Shown here one piece after another: positions 18,101 through 27,468 of a DNA stretch of 64,000 bases. Position 1 is the stretch's first letter. Every line of letters starts with the position of its first letter. The stretch spans positions 1 through 64,000 of the forward strand of contig JABHDF010000026.1 in assembly GCA_018673175.1 (NCBI GenBank), written 5' to 3'. The notes beneath the pieces are model-generated. The model did no database searches. It saw only the letters and a program-made list of their open reading frames with translations, and had not been told where the DNA came from. Origin of the DNA: Rhodobiaceae bacterium. GTDB taxonomy: Bacteria; Pseudomonadota; Alphaproteobacteria; RS24. A program made the translations under genes and the position numbers.

Positions 18101-19708
18101 CTAACTGACTTGAGCCAAAGCGGGATTGGCTTCCGGTAATTTTGCGTAAGCCGCTTCCAGCTCAGCCATGGTTAATTGGCTGTGTTCGGGTGTTGCTTTG
18201 GCGGTTGGGAAATCGGTTCTAAAATGCCCGCCGCGGCTTTCTTCGCGGCGCAGGGCCGCCATGGTAATAAATTGTGCGGCCAAAACCATATTGGCAAAAG
18301 GGGCCATACCCCCGGCGGCACGTTGTAGGCGTTTCAATTCGTGCAGCGTATGAATAAGCCCATCGCCATGGCGCAAAACGCCGACATGACGGCTCATCAG
18401 GCCCCGCAGTTTTTCGGTGGCGGGAGCCAATTCCATGGCGCTGGCATCAATGCGGGTTTCCGGCGGCGCTGGACGCGCGCGGCTGGAGGTCGGCACTAAA
18501 TTATTAATGTCTTGGGCAATGCGCGCGCCAAAGACAATCGCTTCCAGCAAAGAATTACTGGCCAATCGGTTGGCGCCATGCAGCCCCGTGGCAGCGACCT
18601 CGCCGCACGCCCAAAGACCGGGCAGGCTGGAGCGGCCATGGATGTCGGTGCGAATGCCGCCCATATGAAAATGCGTGGCGGGTGCCACGGGCAATAAACT
18701 TGTGGTGGGGTCAATGCCTGCTTTTTGGCAATTGGCGGCGACCGTGGGAAAGCGCGCCTCGAGATTGGCTGCCAAACCATTGGGGCGCAAATCTAGGCCT
18801 ACGGATCCGGTTTTGAGTATCTGGTCGAACACGGCGCGCGCCACAATATCGCGCGGAGCTAGTTCGGCGTTTTCGTGGACTTGCGTCATGAAGCGCTCGC
18901 CCTTGGCATTGAGAAGAAGTGCGCCTTCGCCACGCAAAGCCTCAGTGGCCAGCGGCGCTGGGTCTCCCATGCCGGTTAAGGCTGTGGGGTGGAATTGAAC
19001 AAATTCACTATCGCTAACTTGCGCGCCGGCGCGCGCCGCCATGGCCAAAGCCTCGCCATTGGCACCGACCGGATTGGTGGTGACGCCATAGAGATAGCCA
19101 ATGCCGCCGGTCGCCAAAATCGTGGCTCGGGCGCGAATGAGTAGCGGCCCCGACAGCGAACTGGTTTGGGCGGGGCGCGCAAACACGCCGACCACGCGGC
19201 CATCTTCCACGGCCAATTCATAGGCCACATAGCCTTCCATAAAGTCGATGGAAGGGGAGGCGTCGGCTCGCTCAACCAAGGTTTTCATAATCTCGCGGCC
19301 AGCTCGGTCGCCGCGCACGCCGATGATACGATTGTGGCTGTGCGCCGCCTCGCGCCCAAGGGCCAAATTGCCATCGGCGTCTCGGTCGAAAGGCACACCC
19401 ATAAGGTTTAGGTCTTCGATGCGCGCGCTGGCTTCTTCGGCCACCCCTTGCGCGACGCTCTCGTTCACCAGTCCAGCGCCAGCTTGAATGGTGTCTTGTT
19501 TGTGATTGTCGGTATGGTCGTCGGGGCCGACCGCGGCGGCGATGCCGCCTTGCGCCCATTTGCTGGCCGAGCCGCTTTTGCGTTTTCCCGCTGCCATAAC
19601 CGTGACCGGACGCGGCGCTAATTTGAGTGCGGTGAACAGACCGGCAAGACCTGCGCCAATAACCAGCACATCCCCGACATCAATAATATTGGCGCTGGGC
19701 TGGTTCAT
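18101..19708 (-). CDS. nadB: L-aspartate oxidase
   Basis: This flavoenzyme oxidises L-aspartate to iminoaspartate, which NadA uses. The FAD motif VLVIGAGLAGLFTAL lies near the N-terminus, with the succinate dehydrogenase-type signature KRKSGSASKWAQGGIAAA and HPTAL, TEALRGEGALL and GLHGANRLASNSLLE. I place the start at ATG 19708, four bases past the nadA stop; the track start at 19729 is a TTG inside nadA. The product is 535 residues. The ribosome binding site is weak, so coupling to nadA translation is likely. Confidence 0.95.
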   Translation of the reverse strand: MNQPSANIIDVGDVLVIGAGLAGLFTALKLAPRPVTVMAAGKRKSGSASKWAQGGIAAAVGPDDHTDNHKQDTIQAGAGLVNESVAQGVAEEASARIEDLNLMGVPFDRDADGNLALGREAAHSHNRIIGVRGDRAGREIMKTLVERADASPSIDFMEGYVAYELAVEDGRVVGVFARPAQTSSLSGPLLIRARATILATGGIGYLYGVTTNPVGANGEALAMAARAGAQVSDSEFVQFHPTALTGMGDPAPLATEALRGEGALLLNAKGERFMTQVHENAELAPRDIVARAVFDQILKTGSVGLDLRPNGLAANLEARFPTVAANCQKAGIDPTTSLLPVAPATHFHMGGIRTDIHGRSSLPGLWACGEVAATGLHGANRLASNSLLEAIVFGARIAQDINNLVPTSSRARPAPPETRIDASAMELAPATEKLRGLMSRHVGVLRHGDGLIHTLHELKRLQRAAGGMAPFANMVLAAQFITMAALRREESRGGHFRTDFPTAKATPEHSQLTMAELEAAYAKLPEANPALAQVS

Positions 19709-19712
19709 GGGA

Positions 19713-20789
19713 TTATTTGCTAAGCTCAATCATCCGCTCAACAGCGGCGCGTGCATTGCCGGAAATCGAGGCATCAACGGTAATCTCTGTGCGGTTATAG
19801 ACCAGCGCTTCCAAGATTTTCGGCAGGGTGATTTGCTTCATATGCGGACATAGATTGCACGGGCGAACAAAGTTCACATTCGGGTTTTCTACCGCCACAT
19901 TATCGCTCATCGAGCATTCGGTTACCATCATCACGCGGTCGGGTTGATTGTCGGTCACCCATTTAATCATCGCTGAGGTAGAACCAGAAAAATCGGCCTC
20001 ATCGAGCACATCGGGTTTACACTCCGGATGCGCGATGATGCGCAAGCCAGGGTCATCGGTGCGGTATTGTTGCAATTCTTCTGCCGTGAACTGTTCGTGC
20101 ACTTCGCAGCGGCCTTTCCAAGCGATGACTTCGACACCGGCTTCGCGGGCAATGTTTTGCGCCAAATATTCATCGGGAATGCACAACACGCGATCGGTGC
20201 CCATGCCGTTGACAATTTTTACCGCATTGGAAGACGTGCAGCACACATCGCTTTCGGCTTTCACTGCCGCCGATGTGTTGACGTAAGTGACAATCGGCAC
20301 GCCCGGATAGGCTTCGCGCAGCGCGCGTACATCTTTGGCGGTAATGCTGTCAGCCAGCGAGCAGCCAGCGCCCATGTCGGGTATCAGCACGGTTTTTTCT
20401 GGGTTCAACAGCTTCGAGGTTTCGGCCATGAAATGCACACCGCATTGGACAATCACATCGCCCTCGGCTTTGGCCGCTTCAATGGCCAACTGCAGGCTGT
20501 CGCCAACCACATCGGCAACGCCATGGAAAATTTCTGGGGTCTGATAATTATGCGCCAAAATCACCGCGTTTTTCTCGCGCTTCAGGTCATTGATGGCTTT
20601 TATATAGGGCGCGAAAAAAGGCCATTCGACCGATGGGATAACCGATTTGACCCGCTCATAAAGCGGTGCCATATCGCGCGCCATGGCGTCGCTATAGGCA
20701 ATGTCCATCTCTTCCAAAATCCGCGCTGCGGTTTGGCCAGGAAGAGCCGTTTTTGCTTCGGTAAGTAACGCGTCGCTTAAGTTAGCCAT
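19713..20789 (-). CDS. nadA: quinolinate synthase A
   Basis: This 4Fe-4S enzyme condenses iminoaspartate with dihydroxyacetone phosphate to quinolinate. The three cluster cysteines fit [18 protein letters not shown] and NLCPHMKQI. The track ORF starts at 20882, but ATG 20789 (MANLSDALL) has GAAGGG six to seven bases upstream and gives 358 residues; the extra track residues run through the promoter and operator. It is first in the nadABC operon. A palindromic operator candidate lies 33 bases upstream of the start, and nadQ is the next gene upstream. Confidence 0.95.
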   Translation of the reverse strand: MANLSDALLTEAKTALPGQTAARILEEMDIAYSDAMARDMAPLYERVKSVIPSVEWPFFAPYIKAINDLKREKNAVILAHNYQTPEIFHGVADVVGDSLQLAIEAAKAEGDVIVQCGVHFMAETSKLLNPEKTVLIPDMGAGCSLADSITAKDVRALREAYPGVPIVTYVNTSAAVKAESDVCCTSSNAVKIVNGMGTDRVLCIPDEYLAQNIAREAGVEVIAWKGRCEVHEQFTAEELQQYRTDDPGLRIIAHPECKPDVLDEADFSGSTSAMIKWVTDNQPDRVMMVTECSMSDNVAVENPNVNFVRPCNLCPHMKQITLPKILEALVYNRTEITVDASISGNARAAVERMIELSK

Positions 20790-20821
20790 GCTGGGCCCTT
20801 CTTTGTTTGGATGGTCATTCT

Positions 20822-20842
20822 TTATACTCAAATTGAGCATAA
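20822..20842 (-). promoter_or_regulatory. candidate NadQ operator before nadA
   Basis: A 21-bp near-perfect palindrome (containing TATACTCAAATTGAGCATAA) has ten-base arms with one mismatch around a central A. It lies between nadQ and nadA. On the minus strand a -10-like TATTAT (20853-20858) sits just upstream of it, so a bound protein would block transcription start or early elongation of nadABC. The assignment to NadQ is inferred from the adjacent regulator gene. Confidence 0.6.
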
Positions 20843-20931
20843 CTGGTAGGTTATAATATGAACCCCTGAGCCGCAAAAGCAAGCATAATTAGAAAAAAGA
20901 AGGGGCGCGCGCGCCCAATGATATTGGAGGC

Positions 20932-21903
20932 CTAGGGAGAATTTGGTTTGGCGCGTCCGGCGGTGACGCGTAAACCGGAGAGCGGGCGTTCGGTGCGCTC
21001 ATTATGGCGCAGCCGAAACACTTCGGCCGGGCGCCCACGCGCGCGTTGGGTGCGTCCGGTGGAGATGAGAAATCCTGATTTTTCGACCAAGCGACGGAAG
21101 TTTTGCTGATGCAAGTTCACCCCCATCACCATTTCTGTGGTGCTTTGGAGCGCCCGTAAGGTGAAGCCAGATGGCATGAGATCAAAAATCACCGGCCGAT
21201 ATTTCAACTTGCTGCGCAACCGCCCCAAAGCGGTGGCCAAAATGCGTCGATGGTCGAGATGCAGGGCCAACCCGAGCGCTGGCTTTGGGTGCTTACGTTG
21301 TTTGCCTTGGTCAATCAGGGCTTCTTCCACCAGCGCTGCCTCGTAAAGCAATTCATATCGCTCCAAAACAAATTCTTCGTCCCATTGCGCGCCGTCTCGG
21401 CCAAATGCCAGGCGCACACGGTCGCCAGCATGGGGCTCTTTTTCGAGCCATTTATCGAGGGCAGGCAAAATTCGCGCATCTAATATTTCGGGTCGGCCTT
21501 GGCGCCAATCCTCCCAGGGAAAAAACGCATAAAGGTCTTCCCAGTCACCGTCTTCTGCAGGCGTTTGTTTTTCACTTTCCAGCGTTTGCTCCGGGGTTCG
21601 GGTAAGGGCGAGGTAGCCAACCGAAACAATATGCGCCGCCTCGCCCGAGGCATGACGCCCCTGATCTGCAAACGTATAGAGCTGTTCAACATGGGCCAAA
21701 TCAACGCCCACTTGTTCGCGCACCCAGTGGCGCAAGCCAATTTCCATCGTCCGATGTTGGTCTGGCATGAACGGGCCAAAGGGCAAGCGTTTGGAGAGCG
21801 ACGCCTCTGCTTCCCCCACAAGACGGCATTCCAGCCGATCGTTGTGGTGGCGCAAAATAGCGGTCGAAAGTTCGATTAGAATTTCAGTTTGAGTGACGCT
21901 CAT
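20932..21903 (-). CDS. nadQ: NadQ-type transcriptional regulator of NAD synthesis
   Basis: The 323-residue protein matches the alphaproteobacterial COG4111 regulators: a Nudix-like N-terminal part (about 1-150, with RLPFGPFMPDQHRTMEIGLR) but no intact Nudix catalytic box, and a C-terminal winged helix (about 220-300, with HLDHRRILATALGRLRSKLKYRP, LMPSGFTLRALQ and GVNLHQQNFRRLVEKSGFL). These are predicted repressors of nadABC that sense the NAD pool. Location just upstream of nadA, in the same direction with an operator-like palindrome between, supports this. The 3' end is Arg/Pro-rich. Confidence 0.8.
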   Translation of the reverse strand: MSVTQTEILIELSTAILRHHNDRLECRLVGEAEASLSKRLPFGPFMPDQHRTMEIGLRHWVREQVGVDLAHVEQLYTFADQGRHASGEAAHIVSVGYLALTRTPEQTLESEKQTPAEDGDWEDLYAFFPWEDWRQGRPEILDARILPALDKWLEKEPHAGDRVRLAFGRDGAQWDEEFVLERYELLYEAALVEEALIDQGKQRKHPKPALGLALHLDHRRILATALGRLRSKLKYRPVIFDLMPSGFTLRALQSTTEMVMGVNLHQQNFRRLVEKSGFLISTGRTQRARGRPAEVFRLRHNERTERPLSGLRVTAGRAKPNSP

Positions 21904-21946
21904 GAGCCCACTTTAAAGGCCGCTCTTGATTTCCCCAAGCGACAAA

Positions 21947-23071
21947 TTATCCGACGCGACGAACAATCACGCTGCCCGCAGAATAGCCAGCGCCAAAGCT
22001 ACAAATCACACCCGTCTCACCGGCTTTAAAGTCTTGTTTATACTTATGAAAAGCGATGATAGAGCCGGCCGAGCTGGTGTTGGCATATTCGTCCAAAACC
22101 GTGGGTTGCTGATCAAACTCAGGGGCATAGCCCAGAACTTTTTTGGCAATAAAGTCATTCATATTACGATTGGCCTGATGCAGCCAAATGCGGCGCAGGT
22201 CTTGGGCTTGCAAGCCATTGGCGGCCAAATGTTCGGAAATCATTGTCGCTACCAAAGGCGCCACTTCACGGAAAACTTTTCTACCGTTTTGGATGAATAA
22301 TTTATCGTTATCGTCGCGCGCGTGCGCTGCGGTGCGGTTTAAAAAGCCAAAGTTATTGCGAATATTATTCGAAAACTGTGAGAATAATTTCGTGTCGACA
22401 ACTTCAAACCCAGTTTTATTTCTGGCCATTTCGCTATCTTCCAAAATCACCGCCGTGCAAACATCCCCAAAGATAAAATGACTGTCGCGTTCTCGAAAAT
22501 TCAGGTGGCCGGAACAAATTTCAGGGTTGACCATAAGCACGCGTTTGGCAGAGCCAGAGCGCACCATGTCGCGGCCCATTTGAATGCCAAAGGTAGCTGA
22601 GGAACAAGCCACATTCATATCGAAAGCAAACCCTTGGATGCCCAGCAAGGTTTGCACTTCAATGGAAATCGCCGGATAGGCGCGTTGCAAATTCGAGCAG
22701 GCCACAATCACCGCATCAATATCACTGGCCTCGAGGCCAGCTTCATCCAGTGCTTGCTGAGTGGCTTTGACGGCCATTTCCGCTTGCAGGCTCGGCTCGT
22801 CATTGGAGCGTTCTTCCAATTGCGGCACCATAATATCGGCGTCTAAAATGCCGGATTTATTCATCACATAGCGGCTTTTAATGCCCGAGGCTTTCTCGAT
22901 AAATTCACAGCTACCAGGAGCCAGCGCCTCGATATCGCCGCGCTCAATGGCATCGGCGTTCTCGGTGTTAAATTTTTCTACATATGTATTAAAGCTAGAG
23001 ACAAGCTCATCATTGCTAATTGACTGTTCGGGCGTAAACAGCCCAGTTCCCGTAACAACAACTTGTTTCAT
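21947..23071 (-). CDS. beta-ketoacyl-ACP synthase III family protein (PA3286-like)
   Basis: This thiolase-fold condensing enzyme has the KAS III triad: Cys156 in [10 protein letters not shown], His in [10 protein letters not shown] and Asn in EYANTSSAG. At 374 residues, with an extra N-terminal stretch ([21 protein letters not shown]) and [13 protein letters not shown], it resembles the Pseudomonas aeruginosa PA3286 group, which condenses octanoyl-CoA with malonyl-ACP, more than housekeeping FabH (about 320 residues). The substrate is inferred from that resemblance. It is not beside plsX or fab genes. The start is preceded by GGGAGACAG. Confidence 0.82.
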   Translation of the reverse strand: MKQVVVTGTGLFTPEQSISNDELVSSFNTYVEKFNTENADAIERGDIEALAPGSCEFIEKASGIKSRYVMNKSGILDADIMVPQLEERSNDEPSLQAEMAVKATQQALDEAGLEASDIDAVIVACSNLQRAYPAISIEVQTLLGIQGFAFDMNVACSSATFGIQMGRDMVRSGSAKRVLMVNPEICSGHLNFRERDSHFIFGDVCTAVILEDSEMARNKTGFEVVDTKLFSQFSNNIRNNFGFLNRTAAHARDDNDKLFIQNGRKVFREVAPLVATMISEHLAANGLQAQDLRRIWLHQANRNMNDFIAKKVLGYAPEFDQQPTVLDEYANTSSAGSIIAFHKYKQDFKAGETGVICSFGAGYSAGSVIVRRVG

Positions 23072-23195
23072 GACTGTCTCCCATCAGTAAGCGGCGAGTT
23101 TAGCATAACCAATTTGTTTGGCCATAAGCTGCGCCACCCTAGGCCTTCACATTGCGTAACATTTTATTACCATTGGGCTATTGCCAAAAGCGCCT

Positions 23196-24029
23196 TCAGC
23201 TTATTTCAGGGGCCGAGGCAGCAAAAACGCCGCCAGAAATAACCACGCTTTGCGTCTCACAAATCAAATCCTCGTCGCTCGCGTCTTCGCGAATAAGGCC
23301 AATCGCGTGGCACCCGTGGCTCGCTACAATGTGCCCGACGGGGCGCGAGCCATGGCTTATCTCGCTGCCGACCAAGGGCGCGTCTTGGGCAAAGGTTAGC
23401 GCATGGATTTTGCGTTTCAGGCTGCCTTTGCGGTGTACCCGAGAGGTGACTTCTTGGCCGATAAAACAGCCCTTTTGAAAATCGACGCCGTGAATTTGCG
23501 CCAAGCCATAATCGAGCGGAAACACCGTGCCGGGCGCCATGTCGAGCGGCCCTTGCACAATGCCCAAGCGAATGCGATTGGCATGCCAAGCCGCAAGGCT
23601 GGCCTCCGGCAAGGTGATGGTTACCTTGGTTTCCACCAGCGCCCGCAAGCCCAGCCCAGGGTGGCGGGGGTCTTGCCCAAAGCCTGCCGTTGGCGGGCAC
23701 GCAAAGCCATCTTCTTGCCACAGGGCAAAAACCCGCAAAGCGGCGTGCGATAGGTCGACGTTGGCGCGCAATTTATACATTGATAATTTTTTGAACAAAG
23801 CGTCGGCCTGGCTGGCATCGCAATCGATATACAGGGCATCGGCTTCTGCGAAGATTAAAAAATCATGCAGCAGCTTGCCTTGCGGCGTCAGCAAAGCGGT
23901 CATTACGCAAGCTCCCTCGGGCAGCTCGGCAACGTTTTGGGTCACTAGGTTTTGCAAAAAATCGACGCGGTCTGGGCCACTGAGTTGCAGCACGCGGCGA
24001 TCGCTTAAATGGGTTTGAAAAATACTCAT
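23196..24029 (-). CDS. ygfZ: YgfZ/GcvT-domain (CAF17) folate-binding protein
   Basis: This tetrahydrofolate-dependent protein assists repair or maturation of certain iron-sulfur enzymes such as MiaB. The family signature KGCFIGQEVTSR is present near residue 185-196, with QLSGPDRVDFLQNLVTQNV near the start and TPQGKLLHDF after it. I prefer ATG 24029 to the track ATG 24038, although neither has a strong ribosome binding site. The product is 277 residues. It is divergent from the glycosyltransferase-like gene. Confidence 0.88.
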   Translation of the reverse strand: MSIFQTHLSDRRVLQLSGPDRVDFLQNLVTQNVAELPEGACVMTALLTPQGKLLHDFLIFAEADALYIDCDASQADALFKKLSMYKLRANVDLSHAALRVFALWQEDGFACPPTAGFGQDPRHPGLGLRALVETKVTITLPEASLAAWHANRIRLGIVQGPLDMAPGTVFPLDYGLAQIHGVDFQKGCFIGQEVTSRVHRKGSLKRKIHALTFAQDAPLVGSEISHGSRPVGHIVASHGCHAIGLIREDASDEDLICETQSVVISGGVFAASAPEIS

Positions 24030-24128
24030 GCTCCACATGTGCGCTTTTCAGGGGCATTTTTCAAGTCTATTGAAAGCAAAGCTCTTTCCCATCTGGTCTG
24101 GCTTGCAGAGGTGGCCTATAGTGGAGAC

Positions 24129-25136
24129 ATGTCCTTGCGCAAAAACCTTCTTTTGGTGCCGTCCAATCGGCTCGACGCGTTTACCGCGACGGGGGTGTTG
24201 GCGGATATGTTGAAAGCAGAACCATCGGTCGAGGTAGAAATTATCTGCCGCGAGAGCGACGTGGTGTATTTCGAAAATGCGCCCGGGCGGATGAGCTTTA
24301 TCACCCATAATAAAGACGTGCCGCCGCGCTTTAGCTTAATGTTGAAGACCCTTGGGCGCACTTGGCATCGCATTGTTTCGCTTACCAATTTGCGGCTTCC
24401 TTTTCTTTTATGGGCGCAGCATCGCCATAGTTTTAAGTTTACAGCGGGCGCCTATGCTTTGCCCTCCTTGTTTCGTCCAGACCGCGCCACGCCGCCGCAT
24501 ATTTGGGGGCCGGAAAAAATTCATCTGCCGTTGCCAGAAACCCTCACGCCCCTGACCCCTCTGGTGGTTTTTGCCACGCAAGAAAGCGGGCGCGCCGATT
24601 GGGATTGGCGCCATTATGCCGAGCTGGCTTGGCGCCTGGCCGATAGTGTGCCCCAGCTCGCAAACGCCCATATAGTGGTTTTGAGCTCAAAGGATTGCCG
24701 CGTGGCTCAGGGGCTTGTCGATAATTTGCCAGCCGGTCAAATTACCTGTCTGCCCGATTTGCCATATGCCAAGACGGCGGCGCTTTTGCGGCGCGCTAAA
24801 ATGGTTTTGGGTACCGATAGGCTGGTCGCGCGCATGGCGCCCTATGCGTCTTGCGGGCTGGTGTTGCGCCTCGACCGCGCGGAGACCCTTGAAACAGGTC
24901 GCCCCTATGGGCTTTACACTGGCCACGACGCGGGCCAAGTGGCAAGCTATATAGGCGGTGCTTTGCCTAAAGTACCTATGGAGCCAAAGGCCTCCATAGA
25001 GCCAAAGGCCGCGGCGGCAAAAATGGCGACACAAGACGAGAATATTGCTACTGTCGCTCGGCCTCTCGTGTCTCAATCTAAGGCTGAATTACAAGCCCTC
25101 GCTGACCAAATTAATAGGATAAATAATGACCGCTGA
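24129..25136 (+). CDS. glycosyltransferase family 9-like (heptosyltransferase-like) protein
   Basis: The C-terminal half resembles ADP-heptose:LPS heptosyltransferases: VVFATQESGRADWDWRHYAELAWRLADS, then IVVLSSKDCR and KTAALLRRAKMVLGTD. The N-terminal half is divergent. I place the start at ATG 24129 (MSLRKNLLLVPSNRLD), giving 335 residues; the track start at 24009 would run into the divergent ygfZ gene. The ribosome binding site there is tight (GGAG two bases before), so the start is uncertain. An 18-bp imperfect tandem repeat (24975-25010) encodes PMEPKA/SIEPKA. It overlaps pyrC by 11 bases. No LPS genes are nearby. Confidence 0.6.
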   Translation: MSLRKNLLLVPSNRLDAFTATGVLADMLKAEPSVEVEIICRESDVVYFENAPGRMSFITHNKDVPPRFSLMLKTLGRTWHRIVSLTNLRLPFLLWAQHRHSFKFTAGAYALPSLFRPDRATPPHIWGPEKIHLPLPETLTPLTPLVVFATQESGRADWDWRHYAELAWRLADSVPQLANAHIVVLSSKDCRVAQGLVDNLPAGQITCLPDLPYAKTAALLRRAKMVLGTDRLVARMAPYASCGLVLRLDRAETLETGRPYGLYTGHDAGQVASYIGGALPKVPMEPKASIEPKAAAAKMATQDENIATVARPLVSQSKAELQALADQINRINNDR

Positions 25137-26451
25137 TATCTATGACCTCGTCGTTAAAAATGGTTCCGTCGCTTTTCCAGACGGCACCCAAGAAACGTCT
25201 ATCGCTTTAAAAGACGGACGCTTTGCCGCTATCGGCGACATCGACGAAGCGAGCGCCAAGCAAGTTTTGGATGCCAAAGGGCTGACCGTTTTGCCTGGCG
25301 TCATTGATACGCAAGTGCATTTTCGCGAGCCCGGCAACGAACATAAAGAAGACCTGCAATCGGGCTCTCTGGCCGCCGTTATGGGCGGCGTGACGGCGCT
25401 GTTTGAAATGCCCAACACCAAGCCCCCCACCACCACGGCCGAAGCGATTGCCGATAAAGTGGCGCGCGGGCGCAATCGGATGCATTGCGATTTTGCTTTC
25501 TACGTTGGCGGCACGCATGAGAACGCCAGCCGATTGCCCGAGTTGGAAAAACTAGAAGGCGTGTGCGGCGTCAAAGTTTTCATGGGCTCATCGACGGGCA
25601 ACCTATTGGTCGCCGATGATGATGGCGTGGCCGATATTTTGAAACACATCACGCGCCGTGCGGCTTTTCATAGTGAAGACGAATTTCGCCTGCGCGAGCG
25701 TCGCCCCCTCGCCTTGACTGGAAAAGTGGAAACCCATGCGGTTTGGCGCGATGAAGAAGTTGCGATTTCCTCGACACGGCGTTTGGTGAAATTAGCCCGT
25801 GCGGCCAATAAACACATTCATGTGCTGCACATTTCCACCGAAGAAGAGATGCAAATTCTGGCCGCCAATCGCGACATCGTCTCGGTCGAAGTGCTGCCCC
25901 AGCATCTCACGCTGGCCGCGCCTGAGTGCTATGAGGAGCTGGGCACATTCGCGCAAATGAACCCGCCCATCCGTGAAAAACGCCATCGCGCCGCTTTGTG
26001 GAAAGCGCTGGAGCAGGGCATTGTCGACCTCATTGGCTCTGACCATGCGCCCCATACGCGCGAAGAAAAAGCCGATGCCTATCCCCATTCCCCGGCCGGC
26101 ATGCCCGGTGTGCAAACGCTTTTGCCGCTGATGCTGAACCATATGAATGACGGCAAATTATCGCTGCAGAAACTGGTGCAATTGACCAGTTTGAACGCGA
26201 AGACATTATTCAAACTGCAAGACAAAGGCGAAATATGCGTTGGCGGACATGCCGATCTGACCTTTGTCGACTTGAACCGCACCGAAACCGTGACCGAGGA
26301 CTGGATTGCCTCGCGCGTGGGTTGGTCGCCGTTTACGGGCATGGCCTTGAAAGGCTGGCCCGTTGGCACGATGATACGCGGACAACAAGTCATGTGGGAA
26401 AACCAATTGGTAACGCCCGAAACGGGCCAACCCATTCGCTTCGATATTTAA
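25126..26451 (+). CDS. pyrC: dihydroorotase
   Basis: This amidohydrolase cyclises carbamoyl-aspartate to dihydroorotate in pyrimidine synthesis. Family features are VLPGVIDTQVHFREPG (about 56-70), FEMPNTKPPTT, the metal-site regions AFHSEDE and HVLHISTEE, and the catalytic GSDHAPH. The first metal site reads D-T-Q-V-H where most members have H-x-H, a variant I know from some bacterial dihydroorotases. Length is 441 residues. pyrB is not adjacent. Allantoinase is a less likely alternative. Confidence 0.85.
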   Translation: MTADIYDLVVKNGSVAFPDGTQETSIALKDGRFAAIGDIDEASAKQVLDAKGLTVLPGVIDTQVHFREPGNEHKEDLQSGSLAAVMGGVTALFEMPNTKPPTTTAEAIADKVARGRNRMHCDFAFYVGGTHENASRLPELEKLEGVCGVKVFMGSSTGNLLVADDDGVADILKHITRRAAFHSEDEFRLRERRPLALTGKVETHAVWRDEEVAISSTRRLVKLARAANKHIHVLHISTEEEMQILAANRDIVSVEVLPQHLTLAAPECYEELGTFAQMNPPIREKRHRAALWKALEQGIVDLIGSDHAPHTREEKADAYPHSPAGMPGVQTLLPLMLNHMNDGKLSLQKLVQLTSLNAKTLFKLQDKGEICVGGHADLTFVDLNRTETVTEDWIASRVGWSPFTGMALKGWPVGTMIRGQQVMWENQLVTPETGQPIRFDI

Positions 26452-26484
26452 GTTTATAATTTTTACATTCGTTAGGAGAAAACG

Positions 26485-27468
26485 ATGAGTGGTACTTTTC
26501 GCGCGCTGCGCTTGAACAAAACAGATGACGGACAATCGCATGAGATTGTTGAGCTGACTGAAAATGATTTGATGGAAGGCGATGTGACCGTTGCGGTTTC
26601 GCATTCGACGTTGAATTATAAAGATGGTCTGGCGCTCACAGGCGCGTCTCCCGTGGTACGGGTCTGGCCGATTGTGCCAGGCATTGATTTCGCGGGCGTG
26701 GTGGAAAGCTCCAACCATGCGGGCTTTCAGCCAGGCGACAATGTTATTTTGAACGGCTTTGGTGTCGGCGAAACGCATTTTGGCGGCTATGCCGGCAAAG
26801 CCCGTGTCAATGGCGATTGGCTGATCAAACGCCCAGACGCTATTTCGCCATCGCGCGCGATGGCCATTGGCACGGCAGGCTATACGGCCATGTTATGCGT
26901 CATGGCCTTGATGGATACGCCAACCGACGCAGGCGAAATTCTGGTGACCGGCGCCGCTGGCGGCGTGGGTTCGGTGGCTTTGGCGCTATTGTCGAAACTC
27001 GGCTATCAGGCTGTGGCCTCGACGGGCCGTCTAGAAGAAACCGATTATCTGATGGGCCTTGGTGCCTCGCGGGTGATCGACCGCGCCACTTTGTCGGAAA
27101 AAGGCCGCCCGCTCGACCGCGAAAACTGGGCCGGTGTTGTGGATGCCGTGGGTAGTCACACATTGGCCAATGCGATTGCGCAAACCAAATATGGCGGCAC
27201 AGTCGCGGCTTGCGGTTTGGCCCAAGGCGCTGATTTACCGGCCACGGTGATGCCGTTTATTTTGCGCGGCGTTACCTTGCGCGGCATTGATAGCGTGATG
27301 GCGCCACTGGCGCTTCGCACACGCGCTTGGGCGCTTTTGGCCGAGCATTTGGACATGGATAAATTGGATGCCATGAGCTCGACCGCCAAGCTGGAAGATC
27401 TGCCTGAATTGGGACAGAAAATCCTAGCTGGCCAAACGCGTGGGCGTCTGATTGTCGAGATCGACTAA
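26485..27468 (+). CDS. acuI: acrylyl-CoA reductase (AcuI/YhdH type)
   Basis: This NADPH-dependent zinc-free medium-chain reductase detoxifies acrylyl-CoA to propionyl-CoA; in marine alphaproteobacteria it is linked to DMSP and acrylate use. The protein has the YhdH-type N-terminus (STLNYKDGLALTG), VPGIDFAGVV, NGFGVGETHFGGYA, and the Rossmann motif VTGAAGGVGSVALALL. Length of 327 residues equals YhdH. The start has TTAGGAG. A perfect TATAAT at 26455-26460 could be its -10 box. No DMSP genes are in the window, so the physiological role is open. Confidence 0.82.
   Translation: MSGTFRALRLNKTDDGQSHEIVELTENDLMEGDVTVAVSHSTLNYKDGLALTGASPVVRVWPIVPGIDFAGVVESSNHAGFQPGDNVILNGFGVGETHFGGYAGKARVNGDWLIKRPDAISPSRAMAIGTAGYTAMLCVMALMDTPTDAGEILVTGAAGGVGSVALALLSKLGYQAVASTGRLEETDYLMGLGASRVIDRATLSEKGRPLDRENWAGVVDAVGSHTLANAIAQTKYGGTVAACGLAQGADLPATVMPFILRGVTLRGIDSVMAPLALRTRAWALLAEHLDMDKLDAMSSTAKLEDLPELGQKILAGQTRGRLIVEID

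Noticed and set aside
20028-20768. 246-residue plus-strand ORF over nadA
   Set aside because: It is antisense to nadA cluster-binding motifs, with His/Phe/Arg-rich shadow composition.
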